A stretch of DNA of 64,000 nt from Muribaculaceae bacterium (GCA_017454355.1 JAFTDD010000084.1:56318-120317); one strand, 5' to 3'. Shown: positions 27,132 to 36,072, numbered from the stretch's first letter. The notes: generated by a model from the letters alone, not told the origin. A program made the numbers and translations.

Positions 27132-28148
27132 ATGATAAGAAGACTATGTTTTGCCGTCGCGGCGGTTATAACCGCGCTGACGGCCGGCGCGCAAGCCACA
27201 TTCTGCGTGAACAGTGGCATCAGCGACGAGGCGCTCATCACGCGCATCGAGAACTCGGTGAACGACCTGATGACATCCATCAACGTGTGCTACGTCAAGG
27301 ACAAAGACAAGGTGCAATTGAGCAAAGAGTTGTTTTCGGAAGGCGCGCGCAATGATGTGAACGAGATGTGGGAAGGCACGGGACACATGTCTGTGCCCGA
27401 CGGCGACTATGCCGGTCCGGTGATTCGTCTGCCAAAAGTGGGGCAACACGATGCCTACGAAGTGCGCAATATTCCGGTCGACTTCCACCGTGGCGACAGC
27501 ATTATGCGCCACGAGTTGGTGCTCGATGTGGGTACTTCCGGCAAGGTGTTTGCCGTCAAGGTTGCCGTTGAGAAGCACAGCTTCATGGAGTTGATGGCCA
27601 ATTCGGGCGAAGTGGATGACTTGGCGCAGCGACTAAGGGTAATCAACTTTGTTGAGCAGTTCCGCACGGCATATATCCGCAAAGACCTGGAATTTCTGGA
27701 GAGCGTCTATAGCGACGACGCTCTCATCATCACCGGTCGCGTGCTGCAGCACAAGGTGGGCGGCGGCATGAAGGATCGGATGAATATTCGCGGCAAGACC
27801 GTTCTCACACGCCAGACCAAACAGGAATATCTTAAAAACTTGAGGGGCATATTCAAGCGGAAAGATTGGCTCAAGATTGATTTTGAGGATCTTGAGATTG
27901 TGAAGGACTTGCGATATGACAACCTGTACGGCGTCACGCTCAAGCAATACTGGCAATCTCCGGGCTACAGCGACATCGGGTGGCTATTCCTGATTATTGA
28001 CATGAGAGACATGGCGCGCCCGCAAATCTACGTCCGCACGTGGCAACCCTATAAAGACACTCAGAACAAAGGCTACAACAAGGAAGATATCATCACCACG
28101 CGCGATGAGGTGTTTGAACTCGAAGACTTCCGAATTGAACTTCTGTAA
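27132..28148 (+). CDS. secreted NTF2-like protein
   Basis: 338 aa with a Sec signal (MIRRLCFAVAAVITALTAGA then QAT). The C-terminal half resembles an NTF2/SnoaL-like fold: LRVINFVEQFRTAYIRKDLEFLESVYSDDALIITG, split over about residues 172-206, then TKQEYLKNLRGIF and IGWLFLIIDM. Such cone-shaped domains often bind small ligands or proteins. The N-terminal half is unassigned. It lies 19 bp after the previous gene and 22 bp before the next, inside the kinase operon. Confidence 0.83.
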   Translation: MIRRLCFAVAAVITALTAGAQATFCVNSGISDEALITRIENSVNDLMTSINVCYVKDKDKVQLSKELFSEGARNDVNEMWEGTGHMSVPDGDYAGPVIRLPKVGQHDAYEVRNIPVDFHRGDSIMRHELVLDVGTSGKVFAVKVAVEKHSFMELMANSGEVDDLAQRLRVINFVEQFRTAYIRKDLEFLESVYSDDALIITGRVLQHKVGGGMKDRMNIRGKTVLTRQTKQEYLKNLRGIFKRKDWLKIDFEDLEIVKDLRYDNLYGVTLKQYWQSPGYSDIGWLFLIIDMRDMARPQIYVRTWQPYKDTQNKGYNKEDIITTRDEVFELEDFRIELL

Positions 28149-28170
28149 ATAACTTCTAATAAATAAAATC

Positions 28171-29604
28171 ATGAAAAGATTATTACTCATTACCGCCACG
28201 TTGCTGGCGTGGTGTGCCACCGCAATGGCACAGAACAAGCTCGAGGTAACCGAGATCACCGGAGAGTCGTTTGATGTCGTAGGCTCGCTCAACGATGCCG
28301 CCGACAGTCGCCCTGTCATTCAATTTATCGTGAGCAAGACAATGCCCTTGCGCTTCTACTCCTACACCGACCCGGCCCCCAACTTCGACACACCCAACGA
28401 TGATGCCTATGTCACTCAAAACGGCGAGGAATTAATCTACACTTGGCGAGTGAAGGTGCTGCCTGAGAATAAGGCTGACAAACGCGTGATTGAGATTGAC
28501 GCGTTCAATTACGACCGCTACTCTCTCAACGTGCGTCCATTGCAACCGCGCGACCGCGTCGTGTACCGCGTCATGGATCCGATGGATCCTATTCACAACA
28601 CCTGCTACCGTCAAAATCGTAACAAGGCATTGGAAGAAATACGCTCCTGCAACTATCGTCAGGCTCAGAACCTGCTCATTCAAGCCGATCTCTGCACAGA
28701 CATCAAACCGGAGGAGCACAAAGAGAACCAACAGAATCTTGACCTTGTCGCCAACTGCATCGAGTTCCGCCAGCGCGCCGACCAGGCCTACGAGAGCGGA
28801 GACTTTGCCGTGGCACTCGAATATTACAACAAGGTGGTGAGCCTTAACATGAATGATGAGTATGCCCGCACCCAACGTGACAAGGTGAAGTTCGACCAGG
28901 GTTACCGCGCTGAGATGCTCTTCGCCGAGGCGAAGTCGATTTGGGACCAGGGCAAGAAGATGCACAAGGATGCCGTTGTCAAGTTCCGTGAGATAGCCAA
29001 GTCTTCCGGTTCAAGTAGCACCTATGGCATGCTCGCCAACGACTATGTGCTCAAGTGGACCCAGGAAAGTATCGCCAGCGTCAACAAGCCGCACGTTCTC
29101 ACCTATGAGTGGCGCAAGGATGTGCCCATCGGCCTGCACACAGGTAAGTACAACCTCCACCGTGCCGGCGGCTTCTTCCAGATTGACCTTAACACCAAGA
29201 TTTTTGACCTCATCCGCGGTGACGGCAGGTTTGAGGGCAAAGAGAATATCAAGAGCACCGTCCACCCCGAGTTCAATATCGCCTTTGGATGGACAATCCA
29301 CCTCTTCGGCGACAAATCGCCTGTGTGGATTCACGTAGGCCCTGGCTTCACCGGCAAATTCTACTATGGTAATTATCTGGAGAAGAACTATCCTCTTGCC
29401 GATGATGATAAACTTGATGAAACAAACGTTAAAGATGATAAAATAAACTTCGCGCCGGCAATCTCGCCTGTCGCCGGTATCACCATCAAGTGGCGCTTCC
29501 TCGCCGCACGAGTTACTTACCAATATCGTTTCACCCTCAAAAGTCAACTCAAAGACTTCATGGGAACGTCGCGCGTGAGCTTCGGCGTCGGTGTGGCTTT
29601 CTAA
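28171..29604 (+). CDS. TPR-like protein with C-terminal outer-membrane barrel
   Basis: 477 aa with signal MKRLLLITATLLAWCATAMA. The N-terminal 100 residues form a beta domain, and the middle (about 150-300) has TPR-like helices (ADQAYESGDFAVALEYYNKV). From about 320 the chain alternates beta strands and ends with ...RVSFGVGVAF, with the terminal Phe typical of outer-membrane barrels. It would place the operon's output or sensor at the outer membrane. The SUMF1 protein starts 11 bp downstream. The family is not firmly recognised. Confidence 0.82.
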   Translation: MKRLLLITATLLAWCATAMAQNKLEVTEITGESFDVVGSLNDAADSRPVIQFIVSKTMPLRFYSYTDPAPNFDTPNDDAYVTQNGEELIYTWRVKVLPENKADKRVIEIDAFNYDRYSLNVRPLQPRDRVVYRVMDPMDPIHNTCYRQNRNKALEEIRSCNYRQAQNLLIQADLCTDIKPEEHKENQQNLDLVANCIEFRQRADQAYESGDFAVALEYYNKVVSLNMNDEYARTQRDKVKFDQGYRAEMLFAEAKSIWDQGKKMHKDAVVKFREIAKSSGSSSTYGMLANDYVLKWTQESIASVNKPHVLTYEWRKDVPIGLHTGKYNLHRAGGFFQIDLNTKIFDLIRGDGRFEGKENIKSTVHPEFNIAFGWTIHLFGDKSPVWIHVGPGFTGKFYYGNYLEKNYPLADDDKLDETNVKDDKINFAPAISPVAGITIKWRFLAARVTYQYRFTLKSQLKDFMGTSRVSFGVGVAF

Positions 29605-29614
29605 CGCATATAAC

Positions 29615-32407
29615 ATGAACAGACTGCGACACACAACAACAATCATGGCGGCCTTGGTCGCCATGATTGTGTTTCACATCACCGCCCAAGAGACGCCGTG
29701 GGAAGAGCGCGTGGAGCGGCAGCGCCAGGCAACCCTCAACGTGGCTCGCGAGATACTCGCCGACATGGTTGTCGTTGACGGCGGCACATTCGCCATGGGC
29801 AACGAGCAAGGCTATCCCGACGAGAAACCTGTCCACAACGTCACCGTCGGCTCTTTTGCCATCGGGCGACATGAGATCACACAGGCTCAATGGCTTGCTG
29901 TGATGGGCAACGACCCGTCTCACCACGTCGGCGCCAACGGGCTACCGGTCGACAATGTGAGTTGGGACGACTGTATCAAATTCATTGAGGCTTTAAATGA
30001 GGCCACCGGCCTAAGGTTCCGTTTGCCGACTGAGGCCGAATGGGAATTTGCCGCGCGTGGCGGCAAAAACAGCCACGGTACACGCTTTGCAGGTAGCAAT
30101 GACGGCGATGGCGTCGCGTGGCATAACGGCAATGCACAATCTTCACAGCCCGTCGGCAGCAAGGCAGCCAATGAGATAGGTCTATATGACATGAGCGGCA
30201 ACTTGTGGGAATGGTGCGCCGACTGGTACGGCGAGGACTACTATAGCGCCAGTAACGGCGCCGTCAATCCCACGGGACCGGCCGAGGGCGAATATCACAT
30301 CGTTCGCGGCGGCAGTTGGTATCGCAGCACAGTGTGCATGCAAGTGAGTTATCGTGAGAAGCATGCCGCATGGCTTGCCTATGACGACGTGGGCGTGCGT
30401 CTTGCTCTCACCATCGAGGGTAACACACTCCCAACAATTTCCGCCACTCCCCTGCCTCCGGCAATTACTCGGCCAGAACCAGAGATTATTGAAAATGTGA
30501 TAAAACATCAACCGGTGTCCACTTCGGAGTCAAAGCAGCAATCAATGCCTACACCGGAGTCAAAGCAACAACCGGTGTCGACTCCGAAGCCGCAGCCGGC
30601 TCCATCTCAAAGACCTGCCACACAACAACCATCGCAACCATCGCGTCAGAATCCGGAACGGACCACTGCCGCAACACAACAAGCGACTTCCGCTCTTCCG
30701 GCGCCTATAGCCAAGTTGATTGGCGACATGGTGCGCATTGACGGCGGCACATTCCAGATGGGCAACATGAACGGCTACGCCGACGAGCGTCCCGTGCATC
30801 AGGTCGGTGTCGGCACATTCCTTATCGGTCGATATGAGGTCACGCAGTCTCAATGGAGTGCCGTGATGGGTAATAACCCCTCTGAATTCAAGGGTGACAA
30901 TCTGCCGGTCGAGAATGTCTCGTGGGAGAACTGCGCCGCCTTTATCAGCAAACTCAACGCGATGACCGGCAAGCAGTTCCGCCTGCCCACCGAGGCCGAG
31001 TGGGAGTATGCCGCGCGAGGCGGCCGCCGCAGCAACGGCTTTACCTACTCCGGCGACGACAATGTTGACGGCGTGGCATGCATCAACGACAGCCACACTC
31101 AACCTGTCGGAACCAAATGGCCCAATGAGTTGGGCCTCTATGACATGAGCGGCAACGTGTGGGAATGGTGCAGTGACCTCTACGCCGAGGGATACTATGC
31201 CTCGAGCCCGGCCAAGAATCCCACCGGTCCCGCAACCGGCGAATACCGCATGATGCGTGGCGGCAGTTGGAGTCGCGGCGCCGTGTGCGCCCGCGTCACC
31301 TATCGTGACAAGCACGCGCCCACTCTCGCCTACAACGACGTGGGCCTGCGCCTGGCACTCTCCGTTGAAGGCAACACCCCGAGCGCGCAACCGAGCCATG
31401 GCCAGACTCAACATCGCCGCGACAACGCGAGTCCCGCAAGTGGCGACCGGAATTCCGGCAGGGCTGATGCGAGCCCTGTTAGGGGCGACCGGAATTTAGG
31501 CAGGGGTGGAGCCGAAGGCGGAACCCCTGCACAGGCCCAATCCCCGCATAGCCCCGTAGGGGCGACAGCCGCCGCCGCAACCGGTGCAGCCGTCACCACG
31601 GCCGCCACTTCTGCCGGCGGCCAACGGCCAACGGTCAACACTTCACCCTCACCTTACGAATCCTCATCGCGCAAGACTGCCAAGAAAGAGCCGCTGCCCG
31701 AGCGCCTCGACGAGGCCAAATGGCCTGAACCCGTCAAGCAACTGGTTGCAGACATGGTCACCATCAACGGCGGCTCGTTCATGATGGGCAGTGACGACGC
31801 TGACGCCGACATACACGAGCACCCCGCCCACAACGTCACCCTGTCGACGTTCTCAATCGCAAAGCACGAGGTGACTCAAGCCCTGTGGCGGGCGGTGATG
31901 AACAACAACCCCAGTGCCGTCAAAGGCGACAATCTGCCGGTGACCAACGTCAGCTGGGACGACTGCGAACTCTTCATCGCGCGCCTCAACGCCATCACCG
32001 GCCGCTCCTTCCGTCTGCCCACCGAGGCCGAATGGGAGTACGCCGCACGTGGCGGAGACAAGGACGTGCAGGGCAAGTATGCCGGCAACGACAATATCCA
32101 CGGCGTCGCTTGGCATAACGACAACAGCACCGGCACTGTCCACGATGTGGGCACAAAGGAAGCCAATGAACTTGGCCTGTTTGACATGAGCGGCAATGTG
32201 GGCGAATGGTGCGCAGACTTTTACTCAGGCACTTACTATCGCACCTCGCCGGCTAACAATCCCAAGTGCACCGACGAGGGGCCGTCGAGGGTGTTCCGTG
32301 GCGGCAATTGGAACAGCAGCGCCAAGGATTGCCGCGTCAGCGCGCGAGCCCGTTTCTCTCATAACAACGCTCGCGCCGGCCTGGGCCTGCGCCTGGCTTC
32401 CGACTGA
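29615..32407 (+). CDS. triple SUMF1 (formylglycine-generating-enzyme-like) protein
   Basis: 930 aa from the ATG at 29615. The ATG at 29591 lies within the upstream gene and precedes the signal MNRLRHTTTIMAALVAMIVF. Three SUMF1/FGE-sulfatase domains span about 40-275, 365-585 and 705-930. Each has DMVxxxGGxFxMGN, RLPTEAEWEFAARGG, LGLYDMSGNVWEW and RGGSW. In each C-terminal motif only one Cys is present (GGSWYRSTVC, GGSWSRGAVC, GGNWNSSAKDC), where true FGEs have two. Oxidase activity is therefore unlikely, and a binding or scaffold role is more plausible. Linkers are Pro/Gln/Ser-rich; the second contains a repeat-derived peptide (31427-31570). Last gene of the kinase operon. Confidence 0.93.
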   Translation: MNRLRHTTTIMAALVAMIVFHITAQETPWEERVERQRQATLNVAREILADMVVVDGGTFAMGNEQGYPDEKPVHNVTVGSFAIGRHEITQAQWLAVMGNDPSHHVGANGLPVDNVSWDDCIKFIEALNEATGLRFRLPTEAEWEFAARGGKNSHGTRFAGSNDGDGVAWHNGNAQSSQPVGSKAANEIGLYDMSGNLWEWCADWYGEDYYSASNGAVNPTGPAEGEYHIVRGGSWYRSTVCMQVSYREKHAAWLAYDDVGVRLALTIEGNTLPTISATPLPPAITRPEPEIIENVIKHQPVSTSESKQQSMPTPESKQQPVSTPKPQPAPSQRPATQQPSQPSRQNPERTTAATQQATSALPAPIAKLIGDMVRIDGGTFQMGNMNGYADERPVHQVGVGTFLIGRYEVTQSQWSAVMGNNPSEFKGDNLPVENVSWENCAAFISKLNAMTGKQFRLPTEAEWEYAARGGRRSNGFTYSGDDNVDGVACINDSHTQPVGTKWPNELGLYDMSGNVWEWCSDLYAEGYYASSPAKNPTGPATGEYRMMRGGSWSRGAVCARVTYRDKHAPTLAYNDVGLRLALSVEGNTPSAQPSHGQTQHRRDNASPASGDRNSGRADASPVRGDRNLGRGGAEGGTPAQAQSPHSPVGATAAAATGAAVTTAATSAGGQRPTVNTSPSPYESSSRKTAKKEPLPERLDEAKWPEPVKQLVADMVTINGGSFMMGSDDADADIHEHPAHNVTLSTFSIAKHEVTQALWRAVMNNNPSAVKGDNLPVTNVSWDDCELFIARLNAITGRSFRLPTEAEWEYAARGGDKDVQGKYAGNDNIHGVAWHNDNSTGTVHDVGTKEANELGLFDMSGNVGEWCADFYSGTYYRTSPANNPKCTDEGPSRVFRGGNWNSSAKDCRVSARARFSHNNARAGLGLRLASD
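31427..31570 (+). repeat. in-frame repeat element inside the SUMF1 gene
   Basis: Two 42-bp direct repeats (31427 and 31469) encode ASPASGDRNSGRAD and ASPVRGDRNLGRGG. They are followed by GCAGGGG...CCCCTGC inverted arms (31500-31506 with 31524-31530) and a further CCCCGTAGGGGCGAC. The base pattern is that of an intergenic palindromic repeat rather than coding DNA. Confidence 0.6.
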
Positions 32408-32461
32408 TTTTTGCCTCACGTGAGAAAAATAATTGAAGGCAATTCCTGTTAAAAAAACGAC

Positions 32462-32501
32462 AAAAAAATGGCTTGTGATTTAATTTTACGAGCCATTTTT
32501 T
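32462..32501 (+). terminator. terminator of the kinase/SUMF1 operon
   Basis: AAAAAATGGCT and AGCCATTTTTT form a perfect 11-bp stem with a 17-nt loop, ending in a T run, about 55 bp after the SUMF1 stop. Confidence 0.9.
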
Positions 32502-32596
32502 GTGTTAAGTTCTGTTAATATCGCGCTTTAATTGCAAACATATATTAAAATTGAAAATTTTATTGAGAAAAATGATTTTTTTCAACAAAAAATATA

Positions 32597-32604
32597 TAAT
32601 TTTG
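32597..32604 (+). promoter_or_regulatory. -7 box of the small RNA candidate
   Basis: TAATTTTG. No good TTG is present at -33, but a terminator hairpin follows 120 bp downstream with no ORF between. Confidence 0.5.
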
Positions 32605-32610
32605 CAACCA

Positions 32611-32759
32611 GTTTCATGGTATTAGTTTTTAAGGTTAAGAAACTGCTGTCGTCGAGATGACGATTTTCGTTTCATTCAATTCATCGTTTTTAGGTTTATG
32701 TTAATGGTATAATTAACAAGTTAAGCAATCCCCGACGTGAGTCGAGGATTTTTCTTTTT
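32611..32759 (+). ncRNA. small RNA candidate upstream of trxA
   Basis: About 150 nt between TAATTTTG (32597) and a Rho-independent terminator (32727-32759). It contains a short stable hairpin, TCGTC-GAGAT-GACGA at 32649-32663, and the segment ATGGTATTAGTTTTTAAGG. No ORF is present. It could instead be a leader that is attenuated before trxA, which has its own promoter beyond the terminator. Confidence 0.4.
32727..32759 (+). terminator. terminator of the small RNA candidate
   Basis: AATCCCCGAC pairs with GTCGAGGATT (one mismatch), GTGA loop, then TTTTCTTTTT. Confidence 0.75.
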
Positions 32760-32787
32760 GTAATTTAGATACTTTTTTCTATCTTTG
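32757..32787 (+). promoter_or_regulatory. trxA promoter
   Basis: TTTG at 32757-32760, 19 bp, TATCTTTG at 32780-32787; 77 bp upstream of the trxA ATG. The -33 box lies inside the T tract of the preceding terminator. Confidence 0.75.
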
Positions 32788-32863
32788 CATTCGCGTTTCG
32801 ATAGATGATACGGCGCTCGCCTTATCTTTATTTGATAATCAATTTTTTAACACAACAAATACA

Positions 32864-33178
32864 ATGGCTTTTACATTTACAGACGAGAATCTTAATGGCA
32901 TTATCGCTCAAGGCAACGCTGTGGTAGTTGACTTTTGGGCAACATGGTGCGGACCGTGCCGCGCCATCGCTCCCATCATCGAGGAGTTAGCCCACGACTA
33001 TGAGGGTCGTGTGCTCATCGGCAAGTGCGATGTAGACGAGTGTAGCGATGCCGCCGCCGAGTTCGGCATCCGCAGCATCCCCACCCTGTTGTTCTTCAAG
33101 GACGGCAAACTGGTTGACCGTCATGTGGGCGGCACCACGCGCGACGTGCTTGAGGCGAAAATCAAGGCATTGCTCTGA
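32864..33178 (+). CDS. trxA: thioredoxin
   Basis: Cytoplasmic disulfide reductase of 104 aa, the classic thioredoxin size. The active site is WCGPC in DFWATWCGPCRAIAP, and the cis-proline is in IRSIPTLLFF. No signal peptide. Monocistronic promoter upstream. The comEC reading frame opens right after the stop. Confidence 0.97.
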   Translation: MAFTFTDENLNGIIAQGNAVVVDFWATWCGPCRAIAPIIEELAHDYEGRVLIGKCDVDECSDAAAEFGIRSIPTLLFFKDGKLVDRHVGGTTRDVLEAKIKALL

Positions 33179-33195
33179 ACCGACCTCGCACTAAC

Positions 33196-33223
33196 ACGTT
33201 CCCCATTAATTTAGGGGAAACGT
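33196..33223 (+). terminator. hairpin after trxA
   Basis: ACGTTCCCC and GGGGAAACGT pair with one bulge around a 9-nt loop. It is followed by TACCC, so the T tract is poor. It may be a weak terminator or a translational control at the comEC start. Confidence 0.4.
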
Positions 33224-33240
33224 TACCCTCGGCACTGATA

Positions 33241-35283
33241 TTGCTGCCTATGGCCTGCGGCATCTGCATTGCGGATGCCACAGGCTTTGTTGTCGCATTT
33301 GCTATTGCCGGAGCATTGGCAGTTGCCTCTGCCGTCATACTCGCCGCTCTCGCTATATGGCGACCTTCGGTTACTTTAATCGCATGGAAACGGCGCCTGA
33401 GATTATTACCTGTTACAGCACTTGCCATATCCTTAGGTATCGCATTGATGGCCACAAGGTTACCGGCAGAGTTGCACATCGATCCTCACGAAACAATTGC
33501 CGCTCGCATCGAGACAATTGCTTTGAAAGAACAGTCGATGAAAATCGAGGCAACATTATTGACGACAACAACCGGAAAGAATATTACGGGCGAACGGGTG
33601 ATGATATATACCGCCGGTTGCGATTATCTGCTCTCGGCAGGCGACGTTATCGCGTTTCCCAACGATCTGTCGCCTATTATCACCGATGGAAACCCGGCCT
33701 CGTTTGATTACCCATCTCACTTCAGGCGGCTTGGCATAGGTTACCGCCAATTTATTAATGCCGACGACCTCATCAAAATAGGCACATTCGACACATTCAA
33801 GACACGCATAGCCCGATACCGCCGTGCGGCAGAGCATGCCGTAATGTCTCTTGACGGCTTATCGCCGCGCGCAAGGCGGTTGGTCATCGCTCTGGTACTT
33901 GGCAATGATGATTATATCGACCCTGATGTGAGAGATGACTTCTCAGCCGCTGGCATCGCCCATGTACTCGCATTGAGCGGACTGCACATCGCCATTATCG
34001 CAATGCTCGTCTTGCTTGTGCTTTATCCGTTGGATTATGCCGGACACAAACGGCTCAGACTCCTCGCCACGCTGCTTTTAATTGCGGGATATGCCGTTTT
34101 CACCGGTTTGTCGCCATCAGTAGTCAGGGCAGCAATTATGACCGGAGTTGTGACATGGGCATTCTATGTTTATCGCAAGACAACACTGGCCGACGCACTC
34201 TGCCTCTCGGCGCTACTAACTCTCGCGTTCAGACCAGGAGACCTGTTTTCGGCCGGATTTTGGATGAGTTATTTCAGCGTGGCAACTATTGGCGTAGTCA
34301 GCGCCACGGTATTGCCGTTGATGCAATCACGATGGCGCGTTGTAAACTACTTCATAGGCATTGTTGTCGTGTCTCTCGCGGCGATGATTGCCACATCGCC
34401 CATCTCGATGCACTGCTTTAACACAATTGCCCCTCTCGGTGTGGTGGCAAACGTGCTTGTGTTGCCTCTCTTCCCGGTAGTGATGATTGCCTGCATTCTC
34501 ACTGCGACACTTGCAGCCTGTGGCATCGAGTGGCAATGGCTTGACGCTGTTGTCAATGGTGCCGAAAGCGCTATCAGTTCAGTCGCATCAACGGTAGCAC
34601 ACATCTGCTATAACGGTCATCTTGGCTATAACTATATCAGTTTTACAGTAATGGTGCTTGCCATTGCTGCCATTGTACTCGCTCTGCTATGGCTGATGTG
34701 GCGTCAGCACAGGCACCTGATTGTTGCCATCATCGCTGCCGCAATTGCTTTTGGATTGAGTCTCGTTCACATCGCCAACATCCCATCGTCCGGTATCATT
34801 CTGCTTAACGACAGCCGTTACACACCTCTAATAGCATACAGTGGTGACACTGCGGTCGTGTGGGCACCATTCGACAAAAGGTTGGAACCATCACAATTCC
34901 TACGGCACAACCGCAACCTGCTGGCCAGCCTTGGCGTTGACAGAGTGGGCATTAATCCTGACTCTTTAAACGCTCGCCGGCCACGGGTCGAGATGCAGTA
35001 TGCCATCATCGGCAATAAGCGTTTTCTTGCTTTAGGTGGAGGGCACTGGCGCGACAAACGCCTCTACGCTCACCGCGATACCACTCAGTTTCATACCCAC
35101 TATGCCATCGCGACACGTCGATTTCACGGCACTTTGGATGCCGCGCGCCGCTTTGTCGACTTCGACACACTAATCATCAGCGGCAACGTCTATCCTGATC
35201 GTCGCGCTGAGATACTCGCAGCCTGCGATTCGTTGTCGATTCCGGTCATCGACATAGCCACAACAGGCGCCTTAGTTTTCTAA
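33241..35283 (+). CDS. comEC: ComEC/Rec2-family DNA-uptake channel
   Basis: Inner-membrane protein of about 680 aa, expected to carry single-stranded DNA into the cytoplasm. It has an N-terminal membrane/DUF4131-like region and the signature LVLGNDDYI...HVLALSGLHIAII. Further helices run to about residue 500, with a reduced C-terminal soluble domain. The start is uncertain. A TTG is at 33241 and an ATG at 33250, but the frame stays open and hydrophobic (TLPSALILLP) back to the trxA stop, so a non-ATG start further upstream is possible. Competence itself is not established by this gene alone. Confidence 0.9.
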   Translation: MLPMACGICIADATGFVVAFAIAGALAVASAVILAALAIWRPSVTLIAWKRRLRLLPVTALAISLGIALMATRLPAELHIDPHETIAARIETIALKEQSMKIEATLLTTTTGKNITGERVMIYTAGCDYLLSAGDVIAFPNDLSPIITDGNPASFDYPSHFRRLGIGYRQFINADDLIKIGTFDTFKTRIARYRRAAEHAVMSLDGLSPRARRLVIALVLGNDDYIDPDVRDDFSAAGIAHVLALSGLHIAIIAMLVLLVLYPLDYAGHKRLRLLATLLLIAGYAVFTGLSPSVVRAAIMTGVVTWAFYVYRKTTLADALCLSALLTLAFRPGDLFSAGFWMSYFSVATIGVVSATVLPLMQSRWRVVNYFIGIVVVSLAAMIATSPISMHCFNTIAPLGVVANVLVLPLFPVVMIACILTATLAACGIEWQWLDAVVNGAESAISSVASTVAHICYNGHLGYNYISFTVMVLAIAAIVLALLWLMWRQHRHLIVAIIAAAIAFGLSLVHIANIPSSGIILLNDSRYTPLIAYSGDTAVVWAPFDKRLEPSQFLRHNRNLLASLGVDRVGINPDSLNARRPRVEMQYAIIGNKRFLALGGGHWRDKRLYAHRDTTQFHTHYAIATRRFHGTLDAARRFVDFDTLIISGNVYPDRRAEILAACDSLSIPVIDIATTGALVF

Positions 35284-35319
35284 CATTTATCTCAAAAAAT
35301 CACGTGAAAAGGCTCACTG

Positions 35320-36072
35320 CTACAAGTGAAGAAGGGCTTCGGCCTTAGCCAAGGTCTCGGGCTTACCAACGTCCAACCAATCATAAGGTGCCGCTTGCTC
35401 ATATCCGGCGAAATGATAATCATGGCACTTGTCGATATAGAAGTCCATAATCGAGAACGCAGGGCCATGCTGTCGGGCATAGACTTGCAGCGGCTCTATG
35501 ATGCCCGGTGAGAGCACATGTATGCCGCCAAAGGCGAGACGACGCATTGCGGCCAGTTCTCCAGCCTGTAAGCCTTCAGGACGGCAAGCGCCGGTAGCAA
35601 TATTGGTCCAACCATGCATTTTCATCACATCGTCAAAGAGCAGATAACGCTGCGTGTCGCGCGGCTTGACAAGCAACGTCGCCATAGCGCCCGACGCAAG
35701 GTGATTATCCACAATGGCTCGCAAGTCGAGACCACGCGTGATGATGTCAACGTTGTGCACCAAAATCGGTTCGCTACCATCAAGCATACGAGTAGCGGCA
35801 ACAATTCCACCACCGGTTTCCAGCAAGAGGTCACGCTCATCGCTCACGAGGATGTCAACTCCGGGACGTCGCAGAGCATCGATAGCCGCAATAACCTTGT
35901 CGGCAAAGTGGTGTACATTCACAACAACGGTTGTGCAGCCTGCAGCCACAACGCTGTCAATCGTGTGTTCAAGCAGGGTTTTGCCGGCAACCTCCACAAG
36001 CGCCTTCGGACGGTCGTTAGTCAACGGCCGAAGGCGAGTGCCAAGTCCGGCCGCAAATATCATCGCTTTCAT
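35320..36072 (-). CDS. sugar-1-phosphate nucleotidyltransferase, MurU-like
   Basis: 250-aa nucleotidyltransferase with the N-terminal NTP signature FAAGLGTRLRPLTNDRPKAL and the metal Asp in HNVDIITRGLD. The single domain without hexapeptide repeats matches MurU (MurNAc-1-P uridylyltransferase) better than GlmU or RfbA. Its start overlaps the stop of the kinase-RapZ gene (ATGA), the same pairing as amgK-murU in Pseudomonas. It probably makes UDP-activated amino sugar from salvaged MurNAc or GlcNAc. Substrate specificity is inferred from context. Confidence 0.82.
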   Translation of the reverse strand: MKAMIFAAGLGTRLRPLTNDRPKALVEVAGKTLLEHTIDSVVAAGCTTVVVNVHHFADKVIAAIDALRRPGVDILVSDERDLLLETGGGIVAATRMLDGSEPILVHNVDIITRGLDLRAIVDNHLASGAMATLLVKPRDTQRYLLFDDVMKMHGWTNIATGACRPEGLQAGELAAMRRLAFGGIHVLSPGIIEPLQVYARQHGPAFSIMDFYIDKCHDYHFAGYEQAAPYDWLDVGKPETLAKAEALLHL

